This document shows positions 24,581 through 33,353 of a stretch of DNA of 64,000 bases, piece after piece. Below the pieces are notes generated by a model. The model did not search any database, was not told the origin of the DNA, and saw nothing but the letters and a program-made list of their open reading frames with translations. This DNA comes from JADCGM01 sp943370355 (lineage in GTDB: Bacteria; Pseudomonadota; Alphaproteobacteria; Sphingomonadales; Sphingomonadaceae): contig CALRQP020000020.1 in assembly GCA_943370355.1 (NCBI GenBank), positions 1 through 64,000 of the forward strand. The letters are read 5' to 3'. How positions within the stretch are numbered: position 1 is the first letter of the stretch; each line of letters opens with the position of its first letter. The position numbers and the translations under genes were made by a program.

Positions 24581-26665
24581 ATGGGGACTGCTGCCCTCCC
24601 CGCCCCCGCCGGCAAAGTCACCTTCGGGCGCGCGTCGCTGCGCGATCTCGGCCTCGCCGGATCGGTGGTCGCGATCATCGTCATGCTGATCGTGCCGTTA
24701 CCCGGCTGGCTGCTCGATTTCGGGCTCGCGCTGTCGATCACCTTCTCGGTGATGATCCTGATGACGGCGCTGTTCATCGAAAAGCCGCTGCAGCTGTCGG
24801 CCTTCCCGACGATCCTGCTCATCGCGACGATGCTGCGGCTCGGCCTCAACCTTGCTTCGACACGGTTAATCCTCGGCCACGGTCATGAAGGCACGCATGC
24901 GGCCGGCGGCATCATCGCGGCCTTCGGCGAGTTCCTGATGGGCGGCGACACCGTGATCGGCCTGACGATCTTCGCGATTCTCGTCATCATCAACTTCATC
25001 GTCATCACCAAGGGCGCGGGCCGCATCGCCGAAGTCGCCGCGCGGTTCAGCCTTGATGCGATGCCCGGCAAGCAGATGGCGATCGACGCCGACCTGGGTT
25101 CGGGCCTGATCAACGAGGCGCAGGCGCGCGAGCGCCGCACCGAGCTCGAAGCCGAGAGCGGCTTTTTCGGCGCAATGGACGGCGCCTCGAAGTTCGTACG
25201 CGGCGACGCCGTGGCAAGCTTGCTGATCACCGGCATCAACATCGTCGTCGGACTGATCGTCGGCGTCGCGGTGCACGGCGTTGATGTCGGCACGGCCTTC
25301 CACAGCTACACGATCCTGACCGTCGGCGACGGCCTCGTCAGCCAGATCCCGGCGCTCGTCGTCTCGGTTGCTGCCGGTATGCTGGTGACCAAGGGCGGCG
25401 TCGCAGGGCGCGCCGAAGCGGCGATCGCGCAGCAGCTGTCGCGCGAGCCGAAGGCCATCGCGATGTCGGGCGGCCTGCTGCTGACGCTGGGGCTGCTGCC
25501 CGGCCTGCCGATGCTGCCGTTTGCGACGCTGGGTGTCGCCTGCATGGCGCTTGCCTATCGTCTCGCGAAGAGCCGCGACGGGGCTGCCAGCGCTGCCGCC
25601 CATGCCGAACAGCAGTCCGTCACGGTCGAGGAAGAGCCATTGTCGGCCGCGATGGCTGTCGATCCGATGCGTATCGAAATCGGCTATGCGCTGCTGCCGC
25701 TGGTCAGCGATGCCAAGGCCGAACACAGGCTTGAAGACCAGGTTCGCGCGCTGCGCAAGCAGCTCGCGCTCGATCTGGGCTTCGTGCTGCCGTCGACCCG
25801 CATCCTCGACAATCTCGCGCTGCAGCCCGAGGAATATATCATCTACCTGAAGGAGACGGAGGTCGGTCGCGGCGAACTTCGAGCCGACCGGCTCATGGTC
25901 CTGCAGTCGGGCGATGACCAGACCGACCTGCCCGGCGAAGAGACGCGCGAACCGGCCTTCGGCCTCCCCGCGCTTTGGATCGACCCGTCGCTGCGCGAGG
26001 AGGCCGGATTCCGCGGCCTCACCGTCGTCGATGCCTCGACGGTCATCGCCACGCATCTCGTCGAGGTCGTCAAAGACAATATCGCCGACCTGCTGTCCTA
26101 TGCCGACACGCAGACGCTGCTCGCCGATCAGTCGAAAGAAATGCAGAAGCTCATCGCCGACCTCGTGCCGCAGCGCATCGCCGTGTCCGGTATCCAGCGG
26201 GTTCTGCAGCGGCTGCTCACCGAAGGAGTCTCGATCCGCGACCTGCCGACCATTCTCGAAGGCATCGCCGAAGGGTTGGGTCACACCCAGAACCCGATTC
26301 ACCTCGTCGAGCATGTGCGCAGCCGCCTTGCCCGGCAGATTTCAATGTCCTGCGCCCGTGACGGGATGATCCCGATCGTGACGCTGTCTCCCGAATGGGA
26401 GGACCGCTTCGCCGACAGCATCGTCGGCAATGGCGACGACCGGCAGCTCGTCATGGCCCCGACCGTCTTGCAGGCCTTCGTCGGCGCGGTCCGCGAAACC
26501 TTCGACCGGCTCGCTGCGCAAGGCGAAACCCCCTGCCTGCTGACCAGCCCCTCCAGCCGCGTCTACGTCCGCCTGATCATGGAGCGCATCCGCCCGACGA
26601 CGACCGTGCTGTCGCAAAGCGAAATCCATCCACGCGCCAAGGTGCGCGCGATGGGAATTGTGTGA
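24581..26665 (+). CDS. flhA: Flagellar export gate protein FlhA
   Basis: This 694-residue protein has about eight membrane segments in its first 340 residues, with FlhA signatures such as LPGWLLDFGLALSITFSVMILMTAL, LLIATMLRLGLNLASTRLIL and RIAEVAARFSLDAMPGKQMAIDADLG. Its large cytoplasmic domain contains the later VVDASTVIATHLVEVVKDNIADLL. It is the docking platform of the export gate. The ATG at 24581 is 2 bases after the flbD stop; a GTG at 24575 overlapping that stop is an alternative. Confidence 0.97.
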   Translation: MGTAALPAPAGKVTFGRASLRDLGLAGSVVAIIVMLIVPLPGWLLDFGLALSITFSVMILMTALFIEKPLQLSAFPTILLIATMLRLGLNLASTRLILGHGHEGTHAAGGIIAAFGEFLMGGDTVIGLTIFAILVIINFIVITKGAGRIAEVAARFSLDAMPGKQMAIDADLGSGLINEAQARERRTELEAESGFFGAMDGASKFVRGDAVASLLITGINIVVGLIVGVAVHGVDVGTAFHSYTILTVGDGLVSQIPALVVSVAAGMLVTKGGVAGRAEAAIAQQLSREPKAIAMSGGLLLTLGLLPGLPMLPFATLGVACMALAYRLAKSRDGAASAAAHAEQQSVTVEEEPLSAAMAVDPMRIEIGYALLPLVSDAKAEHRLEDQVRALRKQLALDLGFVLPSTRILDNLALQPEEYIIYLKETEVGRGELRADRLMVLQSGDDQTDLPGEETREPAFGLPALWIDPSLREEAGFRGLTVVDASTVIATHLVEVVKDNIADLLSYADTQTLLADQSKEMQKLIADLVPQRIAVSGIQRVLQRLLTEGVSIRDLPTILEGIAEGLGHTQNPIHLVEHVRSRLARQISMSCARDGMIPIVTLSPEWEDRFADSIVGNGDDRQLVMAPTVLQAFVGAVRETFDRLAAQGETPCLLTSPSSRVYVRLIMERIRPTTTVLSQSEIHPRAKVRAMGIV

Positions 26666-26804
26666 CCAAACCCCGGCCAAAAGGACGGGTTGCAAAAGAT
26701 ATGACAACGTTGGACAGTCGCACTTGTTCCCGAGTTTGTGTAAGTGGGAACCAATCGCGCGGAAGCTGCCGGTGAACAGGCCGCACGCGTGGGGGAGATG
26801 TGTT

Positions 26805-28292
26805 GTGGCTTTCGCCTTGAACACGAGCCGTCGCGCGCTGCTGGCGCTTGGACTGGCCCTTCTCCTCACCATTTTGGCGGGCGGCTTTTGGTATGCCAAA
26901 CACAGGCGGGTAGAGCAGAGCCACAACCTGACCTCCGGTGCCGGTTCCGACTCCCTGGAAGTCTTCTCGCTCGACGTCGCGTTCCCGACGACGGTCGAGG
27001 ATATTTGGCCCGGCATCGCCACCTGCCTTACGCCCAACCAGCTTGAAGATCGCGGCCTGCTCTCCGCGCTCGACGATCAAAGCGTGTTGTCGCCGCATAT
27101 TTCCGCACGCATCCGTGGCTTCGATTTCGACCGGCAACCGCAAGTTTTGGTGGACGCCTTCGCACGGCTCACGCGGGACATGCCCGGAAACGCCGACCAC
27201 CGCAAACCAAGCTGCGGGTCGGTTGCCTGTGCCGCCGACGAGGTGTTCGGCTCCGGCATCGGTGTGCGGCTGCTGTATCTGATCGTCCGCTACCAGTTCA
27301 ACGCCTCCTATTTTGCATCTCCCGGCACGACGCCGTGGACCGCCTCGGAACTCGACGTCGTCATTGCCGCCTTGCATGACTTTCCGCCAGCGCTGCTCCC
27401 GTTCCAGCCGGGCCTCTATCGACCCCTGCTTCGGGACGGTCGCGTCGAACGCTTCGCCGGTTTGCTCAGCGTACCGCAGACGTCGCTCGTGGCGATCAGC
27501 GCCCCCGACCGCAAAGTGGGCATCCGGGTCGGCGGTCTCTGGGAAGAACGCTATCGCCCGTTCCGTCGCGTGGCGATTTTTCACGAACTCGCCCATGATT
27601 TCATGCGGTCGCAGCAGGATCTGTTTGATGCCAGGAGCACTTGGCAGAATGCCATTTGGGCCGACGCCCGGCTGGGCACGAACGAGACCGTGAAGCACCG
27701 CAGTGTGTCGCAATATGCGACGACCAACCTTGACGAGGATTTCGCCGAAAGCGCCACCGCCTATCGCTACCTGCCGGTCCTGTTAAAGGCCCGCGCGCCG
27801 CACCGCTACCGGCTGCTGCAATTCTGGATGTTCGACGGGCTGGATTATATGGACGCCGCGACATGCGCCGATGCGCGCTCGCTCTCCAGCCGGGCGTCGA
27901 TCGTCACGATGGACGAAATGATGGCGGTGCATGGGACGCAGCCGCAATTCGCAGCGATGATGGTTGAATGCCGCTCCGCCGCCGTCGGCCCGCCCAGCCC
28001 TGCGCGCAGCTCTGAAATGCGGCAATGTATGATCGCCAAGCTGTTTCCCGGCAAATTCGGCGGTGCGATCGTTCGCACCGCACCGCTGTCAGGCCTCTCG
28101 CCGATCGCCGGTGCGATCGTGGCCTCACGGACGCGCAACGCCCAGTTCGACATCGAAGAAGCGACATCGCTCGGCCCGGACAAATCGCTGGAACTGACCA
28201 ACCAGATGCGGCGGCGCGGCTGCGGTGGCAGCTGCCACATGCCGCCGATGCAGCCAGAGCCCCCAGGCGCGATGCAAACCGCAGCGCACTGA
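26805..28292 (+). CDS. Membrane-anchored HExxH protein, putative zinc metallopeptidase of unknown family
   Basis: I do not recognise the family. This 495-residue protein has one N-terminal membrane segment (about residues 10-30, LALGLALLLTILAGGFWY), then an apparently periplasmic domain. HELAH (residues 260-264) is an HExxH zinc site, and 50 residues later DEDFAES supplies a candidate third ligand, E315; this pattern occurs in gluzincin-type peptidases. Near the C-terminus C473-GGS-C477-H478 is followed by MPP, which resembles a haem c site but with three residues between the cysteines. GTG at 26805 is chosen because GGGGGAG lies 7 bases upstream. It follows flhA on the same strand after 139 bases, but nothing ties it to the flagellum. 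Confidence 0.55.
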   Translation: MAFALNTSRRALLALGLALLLTILAGGFWYAKHRRVEQSHNLTSGAGSDSLEVFSLDVAFPTTVEDIWPGIATCLTPNQLEDRGLLSALDDQSVLSPHISARIRGFDFDRQPQVLVDAFARLTRDMPGNADHRKPSCGSVACAADEVFGSGIGVRLLYLIVRYQFNASYFASPGTTPWTASELDVVIAALHDFPPALLPFQPGLYRPLLRDGRVERFAGLLSVPQTSLVAISAPDRKVGIRVGGLWEERYRPFRRVAIFHELAHDFMRSQQDLFDARSTWQNAIWADARLGTNETVKHRSVSQYATTNLDEDFAESATAYRYLPVLLKARAPHRYRLLQFWMFDGLDYMDAATCADARSLSSRASIVTMDEMMAVHGTQPQFAAMMVECRSAAVGPPSPARSSEMRQCMIAKLFPGKFGGAIVRTAPLSGLSPIAGAIVASRTRNAQFDIEEATSLGPDKSLELTNQMRRRGCGGSCHMPPMQPEPPGAMQTAAH

Positions 28293-28312
28293 TCGGTCGA
28301 TGCGCCTTCGCG

Positions 28313-29941
28313 TCAGGCGTCGGACGGGTCGTTGACGTAGGACCAGACGGTCGAGATCACGACGGACCCTTCTCCGACCGACGACGCGACGCGTTTCACC
28401 GACCCCGCGCGCACGTCGCCCACTGCAAAAATCCCCGGGCAGGACGTGGCATAAGGCGAAGTCGCGCCGGCGTCGCGGCCCGTCACCACGAAACCCTTTG
28501 AGTCCAGGGTGACGAGGTCGGTCAGCCAGTCAGTGTTGGGCGCTGCGCCGACCATCACGAACAGCGCGCGCGTTTTGATATCTCGCGTCTCCCCGGTCGC
28601 GATCGAGCGGATCGTCACCCCTTCCAGGTGCTCGCTGCCATGCAGCGCCGATACCTCGGACTCATATTCGATCGAGATGGCAGGGTCCGCTTCGAGGCGG
28701 CTCGACAGATAGCTGGACATCGAGGTGGCCAGCGACGGTCCGCGCACCAGCAGGCGAACGCATTTCGCCGACCGGCTCAGATACATCGCTGCCTGACCCG
28801 CCGAATTGCCGCCGCCGATGATGATCGCCTCGGTACCCCGGCAATAGCGCGACTCGACTTCGGTCGCGGCATAATAGACCCCTGCGCCTTCGAAGCGCGC
28901 GAGCCCGGCGATCGGCAGGCGGCGGTACTGCACCCCTGTCGCGACGACCACGGCATTGGCCCGCACCCGCTCGCCGATGTCGAAGGTCGCGCAGAAGCTG
29001 CCGTCCTCGAGTTTTTCCAGCGCGGTGACGCGGCGCGGCATGGCAAAGCGCGTGCCGAACTTCATCGCCTGGACTTCGCCGCGCCACACCAGGTCGGCCC
29101 CGGAGATCCCGGTCGGGAAGCCCATGTAATTTTCGATGCGGCTTGAGGTGCCCGCCTGGCCGCCGACTGCAACGTCCTCGACGACGAGCGCGCAGAGGCC
29201 CTCCGCACCGGCATAGACACCGGCTGCGACCCCCGCCGGACCGCCGCCGACGATTAAGACGTCGAACCGTTCATTGTCGACGAGATCGCGATTGAGGCCG
29301 AGGAGGCGCGCGACCTTGTCAGGCGTCGGGTCGGTGACGACATTGTCGCGGCCGAAAATGACCGCTGGTTCGGCCGCCGAGATCGAGCAGCTGGCTGCTG
29401 TCTCGTCGGCCTCGGCGCTGCCGAGCGGCAGCGAGGTGAACGGGATCCGGTTGCGGCTTGCGAACTCAGCAATGCGCCGCACTTCACGGCTTTCCTCTTC
29501 GCCGATCAGCCGCAGGCTGCTGTCGCGGTCGTCAAGCTGGCGGCGGCGGCGGGCCGAGAACACCGTGATGATGATGTCGGACATCTCGGGGATCTGCGCC
29601 ATCAGCGTCAGCATCGCCTCGCGCGGCACTTCGATAACATGCGTGTCGCGCGCCGCGCGCATCTGCAGCGACCAGGCACCGCCGTCGAGAAAAGAGATTT
29701 CGCCCATGAACTGGGTCGGTCCCAGCGTCGACGGCAAATGCCGCTCGTCGGTGAATGGATTGACGACTTCGATCTCGCCGTCCTCGACATAGGTGAAGCG
29801 GTCCATCGGATCGCCCGTGCGCGCAAGGGTCTCGCCCTTCGCATAGAACACCGCCTTCCCTGCCTCCCGCAGCGCTTCGACATGCGACGCGTGCAGCGGC
29901 GTACGCTGCATTTCGCGAAGATCACCACCGATGGTTTCCAT
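28313..29941 (-). CDS. Cyclic-nucleotide-binding domain fused to thioredoxin-reductase-like FAD protein
   Basis: In this 542-residue protein the N-terminal ~140 residues form a cNMP-binding domain (GETLARTGDPMDRFTYVEDGEIEV, FMGEISFLDG). A linker domain (about 150-225) follows that may be a cysteine-free thioredoxin-like fold. The rest is a TrxB-like flavoprotein: FAD motif IVGGGPAGVAAG, GGQAGTSSRIENYMGFP, NAD(P) motif IIIGGGNSAGQAAMYLS and a C-terminal FAVGDVRAGSVKRVASSVGEG. The redox CxxC of thioredoxin reductases is absent; the position reads VYYAATEVESRYC. The substrate is unknown. It is a cytoplasmic protein without signal peptide, 82 bases downstream of guaA. Confidence 0.85.
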   Translation of the reverse strand: METIGGDLREMQRTPLHASHVEALREAGKAVFYAKGETLARTGDPMDRFTYVEDGEIEVVNPFTDERHLPSTLGPTQFMGEISFLDGGAWSLQMRAARDTHVIEVPREAMLTLMAQIPEMSDIIITVFSARRRRQLDDRDSSLRLIGEEESREVRRIAEFASRNRIPFTSLPLGSAEADETAASCSISAAEPAVIFGRDNVVTDPTPDKVARLLGLNRDLVDNERFDVLIVGGGPAGVAAGVYAGAEGLCALVVEDVAVGGQAGTSSRIENYMGFPTGISGADLVWRGEVQAMKFGTRFAMPRRVTALEKLEDGSFCATFDIGERVRANAVVVATGVQYRRLPIAGLARFEGAGVYYAATEVESRYCRGTEAIIIGGGNSAGQAAMYLSRSAKCVRLLVRGPSLATSMSSYLSSRLEADPAISIEYESEVSALHGSEHLEGVTIRSIATGETRDIKTRALFVMVGAAPNTDWLTDLVTLDSKGFVVTGRDAGATSPYATSCPGIFAVGDVRAGSVKRVASSVGEGSVVISTVWSYVNDPSDA

Positions 29942-30023
29942 GCCTGCCGATCCTCAGTGCGGAATGTTTCCCCAAAGTGACTCGCGCGGTCTCAAAGCGC
30001 GATTCGGGGTGTTCAGGGTAGCA

Positions 30024-31583
30024 TCACTCCCACTCGATCGTGCCCGGCGGCTTCGACGTATAGTCGTACACCACCCGGTTGATGCCCTTCACTTCATTGA
30101 CGATCCGCGTGGCGACCGCGCTCAGGAAGCTCGCGTCATAGGGGTAGATGTCTGCCGTCATGCCGTCGACCGAGGTCACGGCGCGCAGGGCGCAGACGAA
30201 GTCGTAGGTGCGGCCGTCGCCCATCACGCCGACGGTCTTGACGGGCAGCAGCACGGCAAACGCCTGCCAGATCGCATCGTACAGGCCCGCCTTGCGGATT
30301 TCCTCCAGATAGATGCGGTCGGCCTTGCGCAGGATATCGCATTTGTCGCGCGTGACCTCGCCGGGGATGCGGATCGCGAGGCCTGGCCCGGGGAACGGGT
30401 GGCGGCCGACGAAGGCCTCGGGCAGCCCGAGCTCGCGGCCGAGCACACGCACCTCGTCCTTGAAGAGTTCGCGCAGAGGTTCGACGAGCTGCATGTTCAT
30501 GCGCTCGGGCAGGCCGCCGACATTGTGGTGGCTCTTGATTGTCACCGACGGGCCGCCAGTGAACGACACGCTTTCGATGACGTCGGGATAGAGGGTGCCC
30601 TGCGCGAGAAAATCCGCGCCGCCGATCTTCTTCGCCTCGGCCTCGAACAGCTCGATGAACGCGCCGCCGATGAATTTGCGCTTGGCCTCGGGATCGGTGA
30701 CCCCGGCGAGGCCACCCAGAAACAGGTCGCTTGCCTCCACATGGACGAGCGGGATGTTGTAGCTGTCGCGAAACAGCGTCACGACCTCTTCGGCCTCGCC
30801 GTGCCGCATCAGGCCATGGTCGACGAACACGCAGGTCAGCTGCTCGCCGATCGCCTCATGGATCAGCACGGCGGCAACCGCCGAATCGACTCCGCCCGAC
30901 AGGCCGCAGATAACCTTGCCCTTGCCGACCTGCTTGCGGATTTCGGCGATCTTCGCCTCGCGGAACCCCGCCATCGACCAGTCGGCCGGGCAGCTGGCGA
31001 TCCGCCGTACGAAATTGGCGATGAGCTTGCCGCCGTCGGGCGTGTGCGCGACCTCGGCATGGAACTGGATGCCGTAAAAACGCCGCGCCTCGTCAGCGAT
31101 GGCCGCGAAGGGCGCGCCTTCGGTGCGCGCGGTGACCTTGAACCCCTCGGGCATCGATTCGATCCGGTCGCCGTGGCTCATCCACACCTGATGGCTCTCG
31201 CCGGGCGACCAGACCCCGTCAAACAGCGCCGACGGCTCGACGACATCGACGAAAGCGCGTCCGAACTCACGGTGGTCGGACGGCGTTACCGTCGCGCCGA
31301 GCTGCGCGCACATTGTCTGCTCGCCGTAGCAGATGCCAAGCACCGGAACGCCCGCATCGAACACCGCCTGCGGCGCGCGCGGCGAGAAATCCTCGCTGAC
31401 CGAGGCGGGGCTTCCCGACAGGATCACGCCGCGCGGTTTCAGCCGCTCGAGCGCCGCCTCGCCGCTGCTGAACGGCACGATTTCGCAATAGACCCCGGCC
31501 TCGCGCACCCGCCTTGCAATAAGCTGGGTGACCTGGCTGCCGAAGTCGAGAATGAGGATGGCGTTTTGGGGAGCGACTGACAT
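30024..31583 (-). CDS. guaA: GMP synthase (glutamine-hydrolysing)
   Basis: This 519-residue enzyme makes GMP from XMP with glutamine and ATP. The N-terminal class I glutamine amidotransferase domain has nucleophile C85 (GICYGEQ) and H175/E177 (IQFHAEV). The ATP-pyrophosphatase domain carries GLSGGVDSAVAA, and the C-terminal dimerisation domain ends PPGTIEWE. The ATG at 31583 puts the amidotransferase strand ILILDFGSQ at the N-terminus. Confidence 0.98.
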   Translation of the reverse strand: MSVAPQNAILILDFGSQVTQLIARRVREAGVYCEIVPFSSGEAALERLKPRGVILSGSPASVSEDFSPRAPQAVFDAGVPVLGICYGEQTMCAQLGATVTPSDHREFGRAFVDVVEPSALFDGVWSPGESHQVWMSHGDRIESMPEGFKVTARTEGAPFAAIADEARRFYGIQFHAEVAHTPDGGKLIANFVRRIASCPADWSMAGFREAKIAEIRKQVGKGKVICGLSGGVDSAVAAVLIHEAIGEQLTCVFVDHGLMRHGEAEEVVTLFRDSYNIPLVHVEASDLFLGGLAGVTDPEAKRKFIGGAFIELFEAEAKKIGGADFLAQGTLYPDVIESVSFTGGPSVTIKSHHNVGGLPERMNMQLVEPLRELFKDEVRVLGRELGLPEAFVGRHPFPGPGLAIRIPGEVTRDKCDILRKADRIYLEEIRKAGLYDAIWQAFAVLLPVKTVGVMGDGRTYDFVCALRAVTSVDGMTADIYPYDASFLSAVATRIVNEVKGINRVVYDYTSKPPGTIEWE

Positions 31584-31632
31584 GCGCCCCTCTGCCAAAA
31601 ATCCGGCGCGGGGTCCAGCGACCCCGGCCAAT

Positions 31633-32568
31633 TCAGCGGGCGAGTCGGTAGCGGCGGCGCAAACCGACGCCCGCGAGGCCCAGGCCGAACAGCGCAAGCG
31701 CAGCCGGTTCGGGTGCCGGGGCCGGCTGCTGACCGAAGCCGAGCGCATAGTTGAAGCCGTTGCTGCCGATCAAGCTGAGGCCAGTGAAGGCCTGGCCATT
31801 CTGGTTCAGCGACGCGACGACGCCGCCCCAGGTGATCGTGTGGGTCGCATCGCACTTGCTGCCGTCGCTGGGGTTGATCGGCACCCCGAAACCGTAGTGC
31901 GAGCGACATTTGGCAAAGGCGTCGAAGGACAGAGCGCCGTCGGCAGCGACAAACGGCACGGTCACCGTCCATGTCGCAAACAGGTCGGCAGCCGACTGGA
32001 TCGCCACATTCTGGCCATTGCGCTGGACCGAGAAATTGTCGAACGGGCTGTCGAGCGACAATGGCCCAACCGTAAGCCGGTCGCGCGATGCGCTGAACGA
32101 CCCGATTTCGCTGCCATTCTGCGAAATCGACAGGTCGAACCGGAATTCGCCAGCCGACTCGCCGATATCGCTGGCATCGCCGTATTCGGTTCCGTCGATC
32201 GTAAAGGAGAAGGTCAGAAAGCCGCCCGACACAACCGGAGGCGCAGCGAACAGGGCCGAGTCGGCAAAGCGGGCGGTCGCCACCTGGGTACCGACATTCT
32301 GGCTGATAACGGGGCCGTCGATGGTGTCGGCGATCGTCCCGACCTTCAGCTGGCCATAGTTGGCGCCCGCAAAGCCACCATCGACAGGGCTGCCAAGCGG
32401 AAAGTTGAAACCGCCTTTGAAGCCGGGATCGTCCGACGTGATCGGCCCCGTTGCGGCCGACTTGCTGAAATGAAGGTCGGTCGAGGACAGCGAAATGTCC
32501 AGCTGCCCGGCCGCCGCACGGCCCGGCATCATCGCTGCACACAAGAGCAGCACAGTCAGTTTGCGCAT
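31633..32568 (-). CDS. PEP-CTERM sorting-domain protein
   Basis: This 311-residue secreted protein has a signal peptide (MRKLTVLLLCAAMMPGRAAAG), a beta-rich, Ser/Asn/Gly-rich body, and a C-terminal sorting tag. The tag is PEP followed by a hydrophobic helix and basic end (PAPEPAALALFGLGLAGVGLRRRYRLAR). Such proteins are processed by exosortase and often belong to exopolysaccharide or biofilm systems; no exosortase gene is in the window. The choice between ATG 32568 and 32580 is open. Function of the body is unknown. Confidence 0.8.
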   Translation of the reverse strand: MRKLTVLLLCAAMMPGRAAAGQLDISLSSTDLHFSKSAATGPITSDDPGFKGGFNFPLGSPVDGGFAGANYGQLKVGTIADTIDGPVISQNVGTQVATARFADSALFAAPPVVSGGFLTFSFTIDGTEYGDASDIGESAGEFRFDLSISQNGSEIGSFSASRDRLTVGPLSLDSPFDNFSVQRNGQNVAIQSAADLFATWTVTVPFVAADGALSFDAFAKCRSHYGFGVPINPSDGSKCDATHTITWGGVVASLNQNGQAFTGLSLIGSNGFNYALGFGQQPAPAPEPAALALFGLGLAGVGLRRRYRLAR

Positions 32569-32675
32569 TGGAGCCCCCATCACGCACCGCCCTGCCCCCA
32601 GGGCGGCTATCGATCGTCTTTCGGACCAATGCGGGAGAAAATCAACCTGATGCGAGGCTCCAGCCGCCACACAAA

Positions 32676-32708
32676 AAGACGGCGCGCGGTTCGGGGGAAC
32701 CGCACGCC
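32676..32708 (-). terminator. Rho-independent terminator of the gene at 32730
   Basis: A 12-bp stem with one mismatch (GGCGCGCGGTTC ... GAACCGCACGCC) is followed on the minus strand by TTTTTGT. It ends transcription of the upstream minus-strand gene before the PEP-CTERM gene. Confidence 0.75.
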
Positions 32709-32729
32709 GCCATTCAGGCTTGGGTGAAC

Positions 32730-33263
32730 TTAATAGCGGGACGCGTAGCCGAAGCCGTCGTCGAAGATGAACCCGGTCACCCGGCCATATTCGGCGGTGC
32801 AGGTGAACCGCGCGCTGTCATGGCGTCCGCCACCACTGTAACCATCGTCAGCAACCTCGACGCGGCCGGTGAAGCGGGTGTTGCGGCCGCTGTTGTCGAC
32901 CGCCCGGATATCGACGACGCGGGCATTGTCGCGGGTATAGCGCTGGGCTTCCCGCTCGGCGGTCGCGGCGCAGGCCGTCAGGCCGTTGTCGTCGTCGCCA
33001 AAGCTCTCGTTATAGCCATAGCCGGGCGGGGGCGGCGGATAGCTGCGGTCGTAGCCGCGATCCTTGCGCGCCGCCGAGGAGGCGATGGCCGCAACCGTGC
33101 CGACGACCAGCGCGCCGGCAAGGAAGTTGCCGAAACCGCTGCCGTGGTGATGGCCACCATAATAGCGCCCGCCAAAATCGCGCGCTGATGCCGGTGCGGC
33201 CATGCCGGTTGCCAGCGTCGCTGCCGCTGCAGTCGCAAGAATTGTTTTGGTCAAACGGCGCAT
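32730..33263 (-). CDS. Secreted Gly/Tyr/Pro-rich protein of unknown function
   Basis: This 177-residue protein has a Sec signal peptide (ILATAAAATLATGMAAPASA). A His/Gly/Tyr-rich segment follows (GGRYYGGHHHGSGFG), then a short hydrophobic stretch (FLAGALVVGTVAAIASSAA), a proline run (SYPPPPPGYGY), and a C-terminal domain with two cysteines (LTACAATAERE and FTCTAEYGRVTGFIF). Such proteins are common in sphingomonads and lack a known role. The hydrophobic stretch may be a membrane segment or an RcnB-like region. Confidence 0.75.
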   Translation of the reverse strand: MRRLTKTILATAAAATLATGMAAPASARDFGGRYYGGHHHGSGFGNFLAGALVVGTVAAIASSAARKDRGYDRSYPPPPPGYGYNESFGDDDNGLTACAATAEREAQRYTRDNARVVDIRAVDNSGRNTRFTGRVEVADDGYSGGGRHDSARFTCTAEYGRVTGFIFDDGFGYASRY

Positions 33264-33353
33264 CGGGCCACTCCCTTGATAAACTCCGGGAGCTGTTGTC
33301 GCCGATTCGACTTGTATGCGCGATGAACCGAACCGGCAGCCGCCGTTCAGCTA

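Noticed and set aside
26746..26775. GGAAC upstream of the HExxH gene as EcfG promoter
   Set aside because: No GTT at 16-18 bases downstream; the GGAAC is part of an inverted repeat.
29982..30002. TCGCGC/GCGCGA hairpin between guaA and the cNMP protein gene
   Set aside because: Six-base stem without a T-run; too weak to call a terminator.
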